From assembly GCF_013410945.1 (NCBI RefSeq), contig NZ_JACCCH010000001.1:1488001-1552000 (forward strand): a stretch of DNA of 64,000 nucleotides, in the 5' to 3' direction. Of the stretch, positions 1 to 8,672 are shown piece after piece; position 1 is the first letter of the stretch; the number at the start of each line of letters is the position of its first letter. The notes under the pieces are model-generated. The model was not told the DNA's origin. It was given only the letters and a program-made list of their open reading frames with translations, and made no database searches. Source of the DNA: Leifsonia sp. AK011. GTDB taxonomy: Bacteria > Actinomycetota > Actinomycetes > Actinomycetales > Microbacteriaceae. A program made the position numbers and the translations under genes.

Positions 1-681
1 GCGGGGAGCGGAGACCGTGCTCTGCACGAGCACCCGGTCGAGTTCGACCTGCACGAGACGGCGGAAGCCCGAGATCACGACGGCGCCGATGATGGCGGGT
101 AGCACCGCGAAGGCGAGCGTGGTCACCTGGGCGCTCGCGGTGTTCTCGCTCCAGGCGGTGTTGACGATCATGGCGGTGGCGAGTCCCGCGCCGAACACCG
201 ACGCGGCCACGACGATGTCGGACGTGCGGCGGCTCGTGAGGGCCACGAGCAGGCCCATCACCGCGGTCGGGGCGGCCGTCGCGAAGTGCCCGATGTCGTG
301 GAGATCCCAGATCGCGAACAGGTCGAGCCCGACGGATGCCGCGAGCCCGAGCAGGAACAGGGCGAAAGCCCACGTGGGAAGCTCGCCCAGCACGCGGATC
401 GTCACGAAGGTGGCCACGAGTGTCACGATCAGCACGGTCCAGGCGGCGAGGGCCGCGTAGGGGATCGGGTAGACCGACCAGAGTCCGACGAACCACACGA
501 AACCGTAGACGGCACGAAGACCGACTACGACTGCGGCGCCGATTCCGATGAACCCGGTGCCGAGACTCGAGCGGCGCGGCGTTGCAGCACGGATCACGCG
601 CCTCGTGGCATCCGACTCACGGCGGCGGAAGGGGCGGCCGATGACAGTGCCGAGGGTGTTCTCCTCGGGAAGGCTGGTCAC
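1..681 (-). CDS. Integral membrane protein, C-terminus beyond window
   Basis: Reading the minus strand from a GTG at 681 gives 227 uninterrupted codons to the left edge, so this gene has no stop codon in the window. The start (V/M-TSLPEENTLGTVIG) overlaps the stop of the upstream histidine kinase as GTGA, which indicates translational coupling. After an Arg-rich cytoplasmic N-terminus there are about six hydrophobic segments, and the visible part ends in a charged stretch (FRRLVQVELDRVLVQ) that looks like the start of a cytoplasmic domain. It could be a second sensor kinase with a membrane sensor region, since actinobacterial kinase genes often occur as such pairs. No catalytic motif is visible, so function is inferred from position only. 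Confidence 0.75.
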   Translation of the reverse strand, partial: MTSLPEENTLGTVIGRPFRRRESDATRRVIRAATPRRSSLGTGFIGIGAAVVVGLRAVYGFVWFVGLWSVYPIPYAALAAWTVLIVTLVATFVTIRVLGELPTWAFALFLLGLAASVGLDLFAIWDLHDIGHFATAAPTAVMGLLVALTSRRTSDIVVAASVFGAGLATAMIVNTAWSENTASAQVTTLAFAVLPAIIGAVVISGFRRLVQVELDRVLVQSTVSAPR

Positions 682-1850
682 TTCGGCACCTCCAGCACCA
701 CGGTCGTGCCGGAGCCGGGGGAGGAGAAGAGGCGAGCTTTGCCGCCCACTTCGCGCAACCTGCCGACAACGGATTCCTTGAAACCGAGGCGGGCGGAGTC
801 GACATCGTCGAGCGCGAAACCGACTCCCGAGTCAGTGATCATCGCGCGGACGGTCGTCTCGTCGTCGGTGATCGTGACGTGGGCCTCGGTCACGCCGGAG
901 TGCCTGCGGACGTTCTCGAGGCACTCAGCGAGCGCGAGCAGGAACGCGTCGAGCACGTGGCTCGGCAGGAGCACCTGCCCCGTGCCGTGCCAGCTCACCT
1001 CGAGGCCCATGCGTCCGAACCGCTGCTTCACGGACTCGAGGGTCGTGCCGAGAACGGTCTCCTCGCTCACCTCGAGCTGGTAGGTGCCCGACGACTGGGG
1101 CGCTGGTGTTGCCCCGAGCCGCAACTGGCGGAGCAGCCGCGCGTCGTCCGCGGCCTGTTCCCGCAGGGCGACAGGGGCGACGCCCACTCCGGAGTGCGCG
1201 AGGAGTGTGAGCGTGGCGAGCACCGTGTCGTGGAGGAGTCGTGCGCCCTGGCGTCGCTGCGCCTCCGTCTCGCTCGCCTGGCGTTCTGCGCGGTGGGCCC
1301 TGCCGATGCTCGCGATGCGTCGCGCGGCTCTCGGGACGCCCGCGCTGATCCAGAATCCGATGATCGCCGCGAGCAGCCAGCCGAGCACCTGGAGCGGGAT
1401 CGTCCGCAGCGGTGCCTGGTACGGCGCGAGGGAGACGGTCACGATCGTGATCGAGACGACGATCGCGACGGCGAGGAAGATCCGTCGCATCCGCTCCGTC
1501 GTCAGGACCACGGCGAACGACGCGATCGAACCGGCGGAGAGCTGCGCGACGGCCGAGATGGCGGAGGGTCCGACGCCTGCGGTGCTCGCGAACGTGATGA
1601 CGAGGATGGCGCTCAGGCCTGCCGCGATCCCGAGCGCGACCCACCGCAGGGAACGGCTGCGCCCGAGGCGGACCTGTGCGAAACCCAGCACGGCATACAG
1701 GGGAAGGCAGAGTACCCAGGTGAGCACGTCCACGCTTCCGGGCATGCTCAAGCACACGAGCGACACCACGGTGAAACTCAAACCGTAGACGCGTGCGGTG
1801 CGCTGGAGCAGTCGGTCGCGCTCCTTGGCGATGAGGTCCATTGGCATCAT
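678..1850 (-). CDS. Sensor histidine kinase, NarL/DesK (HisKA_3-like) type
   Basis: A 390-residue membrane sensor kinase. About six transmembrane segments fill the first 175 residues. The dimerisation/phosphoacceptor helix follows with LLHDTVLATLTLL, where His is the likely phosphorylated residue near position 205. The C-terminal HATPase domain shows an N-box (ECLENVRRH) and a G1 box (DSGVGF). This HDxVL layout is typical of kinases that phosphorylate LuxR/NarL-type response regulators. No regulator is in view; one may lie past the left edge. I chose ATG 1850 (MMPMDL). The frame is open to a TTG at 1904, but that adds a Cys/Pro-rich stretch and has no ribosome binding site. metX ends 74 bases upstream. 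Confidence 0.85.
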   Translation of the reverse strand: MMPMDLIAKERDRLLQRTARVYGLSFTVVSLVCLSMPGSVDVLTWVLCLPLYAVLGFAQVRLGRSRSLRWVALGIAAGLSAILVITFASTAGVGPSAISAVAQLSAGSIASFAVVLTTERMRRIFLAVAIVVSITIVTVSLAPYQAPLRTIPLQVLGWLLAAIIGFWISAGVPRAARRIASIGRAHRAERQASETEAQRRQGARLLHDTVLATLTLLAHSGVGVAPVALREQAADDARLLRQLRLGATPAPQSSGTYQLEVSEETVLGTTLESVKQRFGRMGLEVSWHGTGQVLLPSHVLDAFLLALAECLENVRRHSGVTEAHVTITDDETTVRAMITDSGVGFALDDVDSARLGFKESVVGRLREVGGKARLFSSPGSGTTVVLEVPK

Positions 1851-1924
1851 CGTGTCACAGGCGTCCCCGCTACGGGGGGTGGCGCACGGCGCGCCGGGGT
1901 ACAAATCCGGGCGCGGGGGTAGAA

Positions 1925-3124
1925 CTAGTCGTCGAGGAGTCGTCTGAGTTGGCCTCCGACGAGTGATTCCTCGATGAGGAAGCCGTCGTGGCCGAATGGG
2001 GAACTGATGACGTGCGGCTCGGTACCGTCGATGTTGCCCGGCAGGTGGGCCGCGATGTGGCGCTGGTCGGGGACCGGGAAGAGTCGGTCACTGTCGATGC
2101 CGAGGACGAGTGCTCGTGCGGTCACGCGTCGAAGCGCCTCGACGGTTCCGCCACGGCCGCGGCCGACATCGTGGGAACTCATGGATTGCACAAGCGTGAG
2201 GTAGCTATTGGCATCGAACCGGCGTGTGAACTTGTTGCCGTGGTAGTCGAGGTAGCTCTCCACCGCGTAGCGTCCGCCCCCACCCATCGGGCTCAGTCCG
2301 CTCTGCCAGCTCCGCGCGAATCGATCGTTCAGCTCGCTCGGTGAGCGGTAGTTGAGGAGGGCCATACGCCGCGCAAGAGCGAGCCCCTGATGCGGGCCTT
2401 CGTCCTCGTCGTAGTAGTCGCCGTCGGCGAAGAGCGGGTCCATGCGGATCGCCTCGAGTTGCACCGAGTTGAGCGCGATCTGGTCGGCGTTCGAGATCGC
2501 CGGGGCCGCGAGGATGGCGACCCTGTCGAGCCGCTCGGGATGCTCGATCGCAAGTTCCAGCGCCTGCATGCCGCCCATCGAACCGCCGATGACCGCCGCC
2601 CAGCGCCCGATCCCGAGCGCGTCCGTGAGTGCGATCTGCACGGCGACCTGGTCCCGGATCGTCACGAAGGGGAAGCGGGAGCCCCACTCGCGGCCGTCGG
2701 GCGCATACGATGCCGGACCGGTGGTTCCCTGGCATCCGCCCAGCATGTTCGGAGCCACCACGAACCAGCGGTCCGTGTCGATCGCCTTGCCCGGGCCGAC
2801 CATGCCATTCCACCAACCGCCGGTCGGATGCCCGGGGCCCGGGTCGCCCACGACGTGGCTGTCGCCCGTGAGTGCGTGCACCACGAGCACCGCGTTGGAG
2901 GCATCCGCGTTGAGCGTTCCGAACGTCTCGTATGCCACACGAACGACAGGGAGCTCTCCACCGCGTTCGAGCGTGAGAGCGCCGACCGAGGCGAACTGGC
3001 GGTTGCCGACGGGATCGCCATCGCGCCACGCACCGGTCGCCGGTGGTTTGCCGCTGAGCGATCGGGCGTTCGCCTCGGTGATGAATGCCGAGGGAACGGT
3101 GTCCTCGGGGGTCTGCCAGTCCAT
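1925..3124 (-). CDS. metX: Homoserine O-acetyltransferase
   Basis: A 399-residue alpha/beta hydrolase-fold enzyme that transfers an acetyl group from acetyl-CoA to homoserine, making O-acetylhomoserine for methionine synthesis. The nucleophile elbow GGSMGGMQALE carries the catalytic Ser. The C-terminal LGIDSDRLFPV supplies the Asp and GHDGFLIE the His of the triad. The length is normal for the family. The start is set at ATG 3124 (MDWQTPEDT); the frame runs upstream to 3166 but only through unlikely sequence. metY, which uses the product, lies directly upstream on the same strand but is separated by a strong hairpin, so the two are probably partly uncoupled in transcription. Confidence 0.95.
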   Translation of the reverse strand: MDWQTPEDTVPSAFITEANARSLSGKPPATGAWRDGDPVGNRQFASVGALTLERGGELPVVRVAYETFGTLNADASNAVLVVHALTGDSHVVGDPGPGHPTGGWWNGMVGPGKAIDTDRWFVVAPNMLGGCQGTTGPASYAPDGREWGSRFPFVTIRDQVAVQIALTDALGIGRWAAVIGGSMGGMQALELAIEHPERLDRVAILAAPAISNADQIALNSVQLEAIRMDPLFADGDYYDEDEGPHQGLALARRMALLNYRSPSELNDRFARSWQSGLSPMGGGGRYAVESYLDYHGNKFTRRFDANSYLTLVQSMSSHDVGRGRGGTVEALRRVTARALVLGIDSDRLFPVPDQRHIAAHLPGNIDGTEPHVISSPFGHDGFLIEESLVGGQLRRLLDD

Positions 3125-3174
3125 GTCGTGACAAGTATTGCCGATGCGCCGGAGCGGACGGTGCATGTTACGCA

Positions 3175-3205
3175 GCCACTCAACCCCCGCGAGAGGCCAC
3201 TCAAC
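3175..3205. repeat. Short direct repeats next to the metY hairpin
   Basis: GCCACTCAAC occurs at 3175-3184 and again at 3196-3205. CAACCCCCGCGA occurs at 3181-3192 and nearly again at 3210-3221 as part of the hairpin arm. The arrangement looks like a decayed second copy of the hairpin unit, as expected of a repetitive palindromic element. Confidence 0.6.
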
Positions 3206-3210
3206 GCGCC

Positions 3211-3253
3211 AACCCCCGCGAAAAGCCAGGATAGGTGGCTTCTCGCGGGGGTT
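3211..3253 (-). terminator. Strong hairpin downstream of metY
   Basis: Two 18-base arms (left AACCCCCGCGAAAAGCCA, 3211-3228; right 3236-3253) pair with a single mismatch around a 7-base loop. It begins 12 bases after the metY stop (3266). No long U tract follows, as is common in high-GC actinobacteria. It is likely a terminator or attenuator between metY and metX, and the partial copies beside it suggest a repetitive palindromic element. Confidence 0.75.
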
Positions 3254-3265
3254 GGTGTGGAGGAA

Positions 3266-4585
3266 CTACGCGGAGGCGTTGGCCGCTGCTGCGACCGCGC
3301 GGGCGGCCGCGAAGCCAGCCTCGAGGTCGGCCTTGAGGTCCTCGACGTTCTCGATGCCGACCGAGAGGCGCACGAGGCCCGGTGTCACACCGGTCGTGAG
3401 CTGCTGCTCGGGGGTCAGCTGCGAGTGGGTCGTCGAGGCGGGGTGGATGATGAGGCTGCGCACGTCGCCGATGTTGGCGAGGTGGCTGAACAGCTCGACG
3501 TTCTCGACGAGCGCACGGCCGGCGTCGACGCCGCCCTTGAGTTCGAACGAGACGACTGCACCGACACCCTTGGGGGAGTACTTGTTCGCCGCCGCGTACC
3601 ACGGGCTCGAGGGGAGTCCGGAGTAGTTGACCGACGCGACATCCGGGTGGTTCTCAAGCCACTCGGCGATCTCCTGGGCATTCTGCGTGTGACGCTCGAT
3701 GCGCAGGCTGAGCGTCTCGATGCCCTGGATGAGCGCGAAGGCGCTGTCGGGGGAGAGGGCGGCACCCGTGTCGCGCAGGAGCGTGACACGTGCCTTGATC
3801 ACGTAGGCGATCGCGTCGCCCAGCACGGTCGTGTAGCTGGCGCCGTGGTAGCTCGGGTCGGGCTCGGTGAGGCCGGGGAACTTGTCGGCGTTCGCAGCCC
3901 ACGGGAACTTTCCGCCATCAACGATGACTCCGGCGATGACCGTGCCGTGGCCACCGAGGAACTTCGTGGCCGAGTGCACGACGATGTCGGCACCGAACTC
4001 GAACGGGCGGATCAGGTAGGGCGTCGCGATCGTGTTGTCGACGATGAGCGGGAGGTTGTTCTCGTGCGCCACCGCCGAGACCTTCTCGATGTCGAGGATG
4101 TTGATCTTCGGGTTGCCGATGGTCTCCGCGAAGAAGAGCTTCGTGTTGGGGCGCACAGCGGCAGCCCACTCAGCCTCGTCGTCCTGGTTCTCGACGAAGG
4201 TGACCTCGATGCCGAGCTTCGCGAGTGTGTACTTGAAGAGGTTGTAGGTGCCACCGTAGATCGATGACGACGAGACGATGTGGTCGCCTGCGCCGGCGAT
4301 GTTGAGCACCGCGTAAGTGATCGCGGACGATCCGGATGCCACGGCGAGGGCCGCGGTGCCACCCTCGAGCGCGGCGAGCCGCTGCTCCACGACATCGGTC
4401 GTCGGGTTCATGAGGCGCGTGTAGATGTTGCCGAACTCGGCGAGCGCGAACAGGTTCTGCGCGTGGGCGGTGTCGTTGAAGACGTACGAGGTCGTCTTGT
4501 AGATCGGTGTGGCGCGGGCGTTGGTGGTGGGGTCGGCCTTCGCGCCGGAGTGGACCTGCTTGGTTTCAAACTTCCAGTCGCTCAT
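3266..4585 (-). CDS. metY: O-acetylhomoserine aminocarboxypropyltransferase (sulfhydrylase)
   Basis: A 439-residue PLP enzyme of the Cys/Met metabolism family that joins sulfide to O-acetylhomoserine to give homocysteine. The PLP lysine lies in [12 protein letters not shown], and the substrate/PLP pocket includes [10 protein letters not shown] near the N-terminus. ATG 4585 ([16 protein letters not shown]) is preceded by AAAGGAGACGCTC, a very good ribosome binding site, which excludes the longer frame to 4687. A clear sigma-70-type promoter lies upstream (4659-4687). The product feeds methionine synthesis; its substrate is made by the neighbouring metX. Confidence 0.95.
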   Translation of the reverse strand: MSDWKFETKQVHSGAKADPTTNARATPIYKTTSYVFNDTAHAQNLFALAEFGNIYTRLMNPTTDVVEQRLAALEGGTAALAVASGSSAITYAVLNIAGAGDHIVSSSSIYGGTYNLFKYTLAKLGIEVTFVENQDDEAEWAAAVRPNTKLFFAETIGNPKINILDIEKVSAVAHENNLPLIVDNTIATPYLIRPFEFGADIVVHSATKFLGGHGTVIAGVIVDGGKFPWAANADKFPGLTEPDPSYHGASYTTVLGDAIAYVIKARVTLLRDTGAALSPDSAFALIQGIETLSLRIERHTQNAQEIAEWLENHPDVASVNYSGLPSSPWYAAANKYSPKGVGAVVSFELKGGVDAGRALVENVELFSHLANIGDVRSLIIHPASTTHSQLTPEQQLTTGVTPGLVRLSVGIENVEDLKADLEAGFAAARAVAAAANASA

Positions 4586-4658
4586 GAGCGTCTCCTTTGT
4601 CTTTCTTTCGCGGATCTGAGAACGAAAACGTGGGACCCGGGAAGCCGGGGCGACTGCG

Positions 4659-4687
4659 AGCCTAGGTTCGGCCCTGTGGACGGTCAA
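4659..4687 (-). promoter_or_regulatory. metY promoter
   Basis: On the minus strand, TTGACC (4682-4687) and TAGGCT (4659-4664) are separated by 17 bases, an excellent housekeeping promoter. The predicted leader is about 65 bases and contains a 5-bp hairpin with a CTTC loop (CCCGG/CCGGG). It is too short for a SAM-IV riboswitch. Confidence 0.75.
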
Positions 4688-4716
4688 CGGGTGCCGACAC
4701 GGGGCGTAACAGGAAG

Positions 4717-4745
4717 TTGCGCTACTTGACTAGTCATGCGAGAGT
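4717..4745 (+). promoter_or_regulatory. padR promoter with palindromic operator
   Basis: TTGCGC (4717-4722), a 17-base spacer and GAGAGT (4740-4745) lie 6 bases before GTG 4752, which suggests a leaderless transcript. The spacer holds the perfect 10-base palindrome TGACTAGTCA (4727-4736), placed where an autorepressor would block RNA polymerase. PadR is the obvious candidate to bind it. Confidence 0.55.
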
Positions 4746-4751
4746 AGTCGC

Positions 4752-5321
4752 GTGTCATCCATTCGCCTCTTCGTCCTCGGCACCTTCGCCGAGCGTGGGC
4801 CGCTGCACGGTCACGCTCTCCGGCTCATCGCCGACGAGGAGCACATCGACGAGTGGGCGGATGTCACCCCGGGCGCGATCTACGGCGCGATCAAGCGTCT
4901 CGCCCTCGAGGGGCTGATCGCCCCCGTGCGCGTCGAGCGCGAGGGCAACTACCCGGAGCGGCAGGTGTACGAGATCACGGAGGAGGGGCGGGACGCACTC
5001 CGCGACATCCGTGCTGCCGCCCTCGTGGACATCGTCTACCGCCCGGACCCCTTCGACCTCGCGATGGCGAGACTCGGCACGGAGAATCTCGACTCCCTCG
5101 AGGAGATACTCGAGGCACGCCTCGCCGAGCTGCGGGCCCGACTCGATGCCGATGACATTCAATCCGAACGTATCGCCCAGTACCTCACCCTCACCGAACA
5201 GCACGTCGTCCGCCACGATCGCCACCGGCTCCTCGGTGAGATCGCCTGGCACGAGGAACTGCTCGCCGCTCTACCCCAGATTCTCGACGACGAACGCTCC
5301 AGGAAAGGGCGCGCATCATGA
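4752..5321 (+). CDS. PadR-family transcriptional regulator
   Basis: A 189-residue protein. The N-terminal winged helix (LFVLGTFAERGPLHGHALR ... GAIYGAIKRLALEGLI) has the PadR hallmark in which the recognition helix follows PGAIYGAIKRL. The C-terminal half is a charged helical dimerisation region, as in longer (class I) PadR proteins. GTG 4752 is 6 bases after a -10-like hexamer. Its end overlaps the next gene as ATGA, an MFS exporter, the classic arrangement of a drug-responsive repressor controlling its own pump. The ligand is unknown. Confidence 0.88.
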   Translation: MSSIRLFVLGTFAERGPLHGHALRLIADEEHIDEWADVTPGAIYGAIKRLALEGLIAPVRVEREGNYPERQVYEITEEGRDALRDIRAAALVDIVYRPDPFDLAMARLGTENLDSLEEILEARLAELRARLDADDIQSERIAQYLTLTEQHVVRHDRHRLLGEIAWHEELLAALPQILDDERSRKGRAS

Positions 5322-6769
5322 CGACAACCGACCCCATCAGCCCCACGACCGTGTCACCCCGTCGTGCCTGGCTGGCGCTGACCGTACTTCTCGCCGGCAT
5401 GTTCATGGCGCTGCTCGACACGACGATCGTCAACGTCGCGCTGCCGACCATCCGCACGAGCCTCGACGCCTCGGAGTCCACGCTCTCCTGGATCATCTCC
5501 GGCTATGCGCTCGCCTTCGGCCTCGTGCTCATCCCGGCCGGTCGCATCGGCGACCGCTTCGGTCACAAGTGGGTCTTCATCGTCGGTCTGGCGATCTTCA
5601 CCGCCGCAAGTGTGTGGTGCGGACTCGCCGAGGACAGCACGCACCTCATCATCGCCCGCGTCGTGCAGGGGCTCGGCGGTGGCATCTTCTTCCCGCCCGT
5701 GCAGGCGTTCATCCAGCTCATGTTCGAACCGCGCAAGCGCGGGAAGCCGTTCGGGATCATGGGTGCCGTAATCGGCGTCTCGTCGGCCCTCGGCCCTATC
5801 GTGGGCGGACTGCTCATCGAGGCGATCGGTGAGGAGAACGGCTGGCGCTGGATCTTCGCGGTCAACGTGCCGATCGGGATCGTTGCGCTCATCGCCGCCG
5901 TCGTGCTGCTGCCGAAGGGCGCGGAGGGCAAGAAGCTGTCGACGGACGTCGTGGGCCTTGCGCTCCTCAGTGGTTCACTGGTCGCGATCCTCGTGCCGCT
6001 CATTCAGGGCGAGGACGAGGGCTGGCCCCTGTGGACCTACCTGTCCCTCGCGGGAGGTGTGCTTCTCCTTGTCGCGTTCGCCTTCTGGGAGCGCCGGGTC
6101 GAGTCGCGCGGTGCGGAACCGCTCGTGCCCCCGCGATTGTTCTCCCACCCGTCCTTCACCGGCGGCACGATTCTCGCCCTCGTGTTCTTCGCCGCGTTCA
6201 CGAGCATCTTCTTCACGCTCTCGATCTTCTGGCAGTCCGGTCTCGGGCACTCGGCGCTCGAATCCGGGCTCGTCTCCGTTCCCTTCGCCATTGGCAACAT
6301 CATCGGAGCGAGCCAGAGCGACCGGATCGCCCAGCGCCTCGGTCGAACCGTTCTCGTGATCGGTATCGCGCTGCTGTCGATCGGTCTGATCGCCCTCTTC
6401 GTCATCCTCCTGGTGATGTCGCCGGCCGACCTCACCAATTGGCACCTGCTCGTGCCGCTGTTCATCGCGGGGTTCGGCTCGGGGCTGTTCATCGCTCCCA
6501 ATGCGCGTTTCATCGTCGCGACCGTGGATCGAACCGAGGCCGGGGCGGCGAGCGGTGTTATCGGCACCATGCAGCGCATCGGGTCCGCCGTCGGCATCGC
6601 GGTCATCGGTGCCGTGTTCTTCGGGAACATCGGCCCCATCGCCGGGCCTGCGGACCTGCCCGTGGCGTTCGGCCAGGCGGCAGTGCCTGCACTCGCGGTG
6701 AGTGCGGTCTTCGCGATCGTGGCGTTCGGACTCGTCTTCGCGCTCCCCAAGCGCGTCGACATGCACTAG
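5318..6769 (+). CDS. MFS drug exporter, DHA2 (EmrB/QacA) type
   Basis: A 483-residue transporter with about 14 hydrophobic segments. Segment 1 carries LLDTTIVNVALPTI, the DHA2 signature (LDxTIVNVALP). The GRIGDRFGHKW loop is MFS motif A. A proton-driven antiporter of toxic organic compounds is the usual role. It is translationally coupled to the padR gene (4-base overlap) and so is probably induced with it. It converges with the acyltransferase gene; the two stop codons share CTAG at 6766-6769, leaving no room for a terminator. Confidence 0.9.
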   Translation: MTTTDPISPTTVSPRRAWLALTVLLAGMFMALLDTTIVNVALPTIRTSLDASESTLSWIISGYALAFGLVLIPAGRIGDRFGHKWVFIVGLAIFTAASVWCGLAEDSTHLIIARVVQGLGGGIFFPPVQAFIQLMFEPRKRGKPFGIMGAVIGVSSALGPIVGGLLIEAIGEENGWRWIFAVNVPIGIVALIAAVVLLPKGAEGKKLSTDVVGLALLSGSLVAILVPLIQGEDEGWPLWTYLSLAGGVLLLVAFAFWERRVESRGAEPLVPPRLFSHPSFTGGTILALVFFAAFTSIFFTLSIFWQSGLGHSALESGLVSVPFAIGNIIGASQSDRIAQRLGRTVLVIGIALLSIGLIALFVILLVMSPADLTNWHLLVPLFIAGFGSGLFIAPNARFIVATVDRTEAGAASGVIGTMQRIGSAVGIAVIGAVFFGNIGPIAGPADLPVAFGQAAVPALAVSAVFAIVAFGLVFALPKRVDMH

Positions 6770-7863
6770 GTCCGGTCAGGCCTGAGTGGTTCTTCGGCGG
6801 TGCCCTCGCGGAAGAGCCACGCTGGCTTCGGCTCGATGAGGGGTCGGAACACTCGGCGGATGAACGGCATCGCGAGCACGATCGAGACGCCGATGCATCC
6901 GATCGCGACAAGGATCAGCACCCACGGCGACCAGAGATCGCCCTTCAGGATGCCGCTCTCCCGCACCGGGTAGAGCACAAAACTGTGCAGCAGGTAGACG
7001 TACATCGTGCCCTGCCCGAGCGGGGTGATCCACGACGACGATCGCGGCACGAGCAGCAGGAACGCGAAACTCAGCACCACCCCGACCGCGATGAGTCCGA
7101 GCCGCACGAGCCCCGCCCACCACTGGTCGTTGCCAAGGTCGCTGTAGGAGTCGAGGTAGAAGAACCAGAACCGCAGGTTCACGGCTCGGAACGGTTCGAT
7201 GAACGCGATGATGACCGCGAGCCACACCGCGAAGAGGGCGAGTGCTCCGCCGCGGAGCCACCAGCTCACGCGCTCGTCGAGCCGCCAGCGCTCGACGAGC
7301 TTCCACTCCCGCAGTTTCCAGCCCAGCAGGAAGAAGGGCAGGAGCCCGAACGTCCGCGACAGCGAGAACGTGGAGTCGATGTTGGGCAGGTAGGCGACGC
7401 CGATCGACAGCGCAACCGACCAGAGGAGCGGCCACCGCAGCAGCGCGAGGTAGGGCAGCACGAGACGGAAGATCCCGAGTGCGAGCAGGAACCACAGCGT
7501 CCAGCTCGGCTTCGTCGGGTTGAACTCCTGCTTGCCCTCGACGAGCCACTGAACGACGGTCCAGATCGTCTCCATGATGATGTACGGCAGGAGGATGTCG
7601 GTGAGCACCCGTTTCATCCCGCGAACCGTCGGCGGTCCGGATGCCGAGAAGTAGCCGCTGATGATGGCGAAGGCCGGGATGTGGAACGCGTAGATGAACA
7701 GGTAGAGCACCATCGCCGCGTCATCCGTCGGAGTGAGTCGCTGGATTCCGTGCCCGATCACGACGAGGGTCACGGCGGCGAACCTCGCGTTGTCCCAGAA
7801 GGGCACCCGCTTCTTCGCGGGAGCGACGGTGGCTGTCGTGGCGGACGCTGTGCTCTCGGTCAT
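6766..7863 (-). CDS. Acyltransferase-3 family membrane protein
   Basis: A 365-residue protein with about ten hydrophobic segments. The N-terminus FWDNARFAAVTLVVIGHGIQ contains the (R)xxxxxxVxxxH signature of family-3 acyltransferases, in which this His is needed for acyl transfer. FHIPAFAIISGYF and the C-terminal LGQGTMYVYLLHSF also fit. The closest annotation style is fucose 4-O-acetylase-like. It probably O-acetylates a cell-surface sugar or lipid; the acceptor cannot be predicted. It is divergent from the SDR gene with only 32 bases between starts, so their promoters overlap. Confidence 0.8.
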   Translation of the reverse strand: MTESTASATTATVAPAKKRVPFWDNARFAAVTLVVIGHGIQRLTPTDDAAMVLYLFIYAFHIPAFAIISGYFSASGPPTVRGMKRVLTDILLPYIIMETIWTVVQWLVEGKQEFNPTKPSWTLWFLLALGIFRLVLPYLALLRWPLLWSVALSIGVAYLPNIDSTFSLSRTFGLLPFFLLGWKLREWKLVERWRLDERVSWWLRGGALALFAVWLAVIIAFIEPFRAVNLRFWFFYLDSYSDLGNDQWWAGLVRLGLIAVGVVLSFAFLLLVPRSSSWITPLGQGTMYVYLLHSFVLYPVRESGILKGDLWSPWVLILVAIGCIGVSIVLAMPFIRRVFRPLIEPKPAWLFREGTAEEPLRPDRT

Positions 7864-7895
7864 CGTGGCCAGCCTATCCGCGGTACTTTTGGTCG

Positions 7896-8672
7896 ATGGT
7901 TGGTCGGCGCGCAGTAGTCACGGGAGCAAGTTCGGGTATCGGAGCGGCCACGGTTCGCCTCCTGAGGAAGAACGGCTGGGACGTCGTCGGCGTTGCGCGA
8001 CGCGAGGACAGGCTCATCGCGCTCGCCGAGGAGACCGGCACGGAGATCTTCGTGGCCGACGTCACGAAGCAGTCCGACGTGGATGCGCTCCGTGACTTCC
8101 TCTCCGGCCTCGGCCCGATCCACGCCCTCGTGAACAACGCCGGTGGTGCCTACGGTCTCGCCTCCGTCGAGGAGAGCGACGCGGAGGACTGGGTGCGCAT
8201 GTACGACGTCAATGTCGTGGGCACCAAGCGCGTGACATCCGCTCTCCTGCCGCTGCTGCGTGCGGGAATCGAACCGGGGAGCACGGCGAGCATCGTCATG
8301 ATCACGTCGATTGCCGGCCACGTCCTCTACGAGGGTGGCGGGGGATACAACGCCGCGAAGTTCGCCGAGCACGCCCTCACGGGTGTGCTGCGCCTCGAGC
8401 TCGCAGGCGAGCCCATCCGTGTCATCGAGATTGCTCCCGGAATGGTCAAGACCGAGGAGTTCTCCCTCGTGCGTTTCGGGGGCGACCAGGCCAAGGCCGA
8501 CGCCGTCTACGACAACGTGCCGGACCCGCTCTACGCCGACGACATCGCCGAGGCGATCGTGCACGCCATGGAACTCCCGCCGTTCGTCGACCTCGATCTC
8601 GTCACGATCAAGCCCGTCGCGCAGGCTGCGCCCCACAAGGTCATGCGGGGAACGCTCCAGCCCAAGAGCTAG
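7896..8672 (+). CDS. Short-chain dehydrogenase/reductase
   Basis: A 258-residue classical SDR. The Rossmann cofactor motif TGASSGIG lies at about residues 8-15, NNAG near 82-85, a Ser in MITSIAG near 133, and the catalytic YNAAK near 151. It resembles the YdfG/serine-dehydrogenase-like group that reduces small hydroxy acids or aldehydes with NADP(H), but the substrate is not deducible. ATG 7896 follows TACTTT by exactly 6 bases, so the transcript is probably leaderless. The stop overlaps the convergent MFS gene. Confidence 0.88.
   Translation: MVGRRAVVTGASSGIGAATVRLLRKNGWDVVGVARREDRLIALAEETGTEIFVADVTKQSDVDALRDFLSGLGPIHALVNNAGGAYGLASVEESDAEDWVRMYDVNVVGTKRVTSALLPLLRAGIEPGSTASIVMITSIAGHVLYEGGGGYNAAKFAEHALTGVLRLELAGEPIRVIEIAPGMVKTEEFSLVRFGGDQAKADAVYDNVPDPLYADDIAEAIVHAMELPPFVDLDLVTIKPVAQAAPHKVMRGTLQPKS

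Noticed and set aside
678-1904. Histidine kinase start at TTG 1904
   Set aside because: It adds an unlikely Cys/Pro-rich stretch without a ribosome binding site; ATG 1850 fits better.
2390-4267. 625-codon plus-strand frame opposite metX and metY
   Set aside because: Charged, low-complexity shadow of two certain genes.
4586-4658. SAM riboswitch in the metY leader
   Set aside because: The leader is about 65 bases and lacks the four-way junction of SAM-I/IV types.
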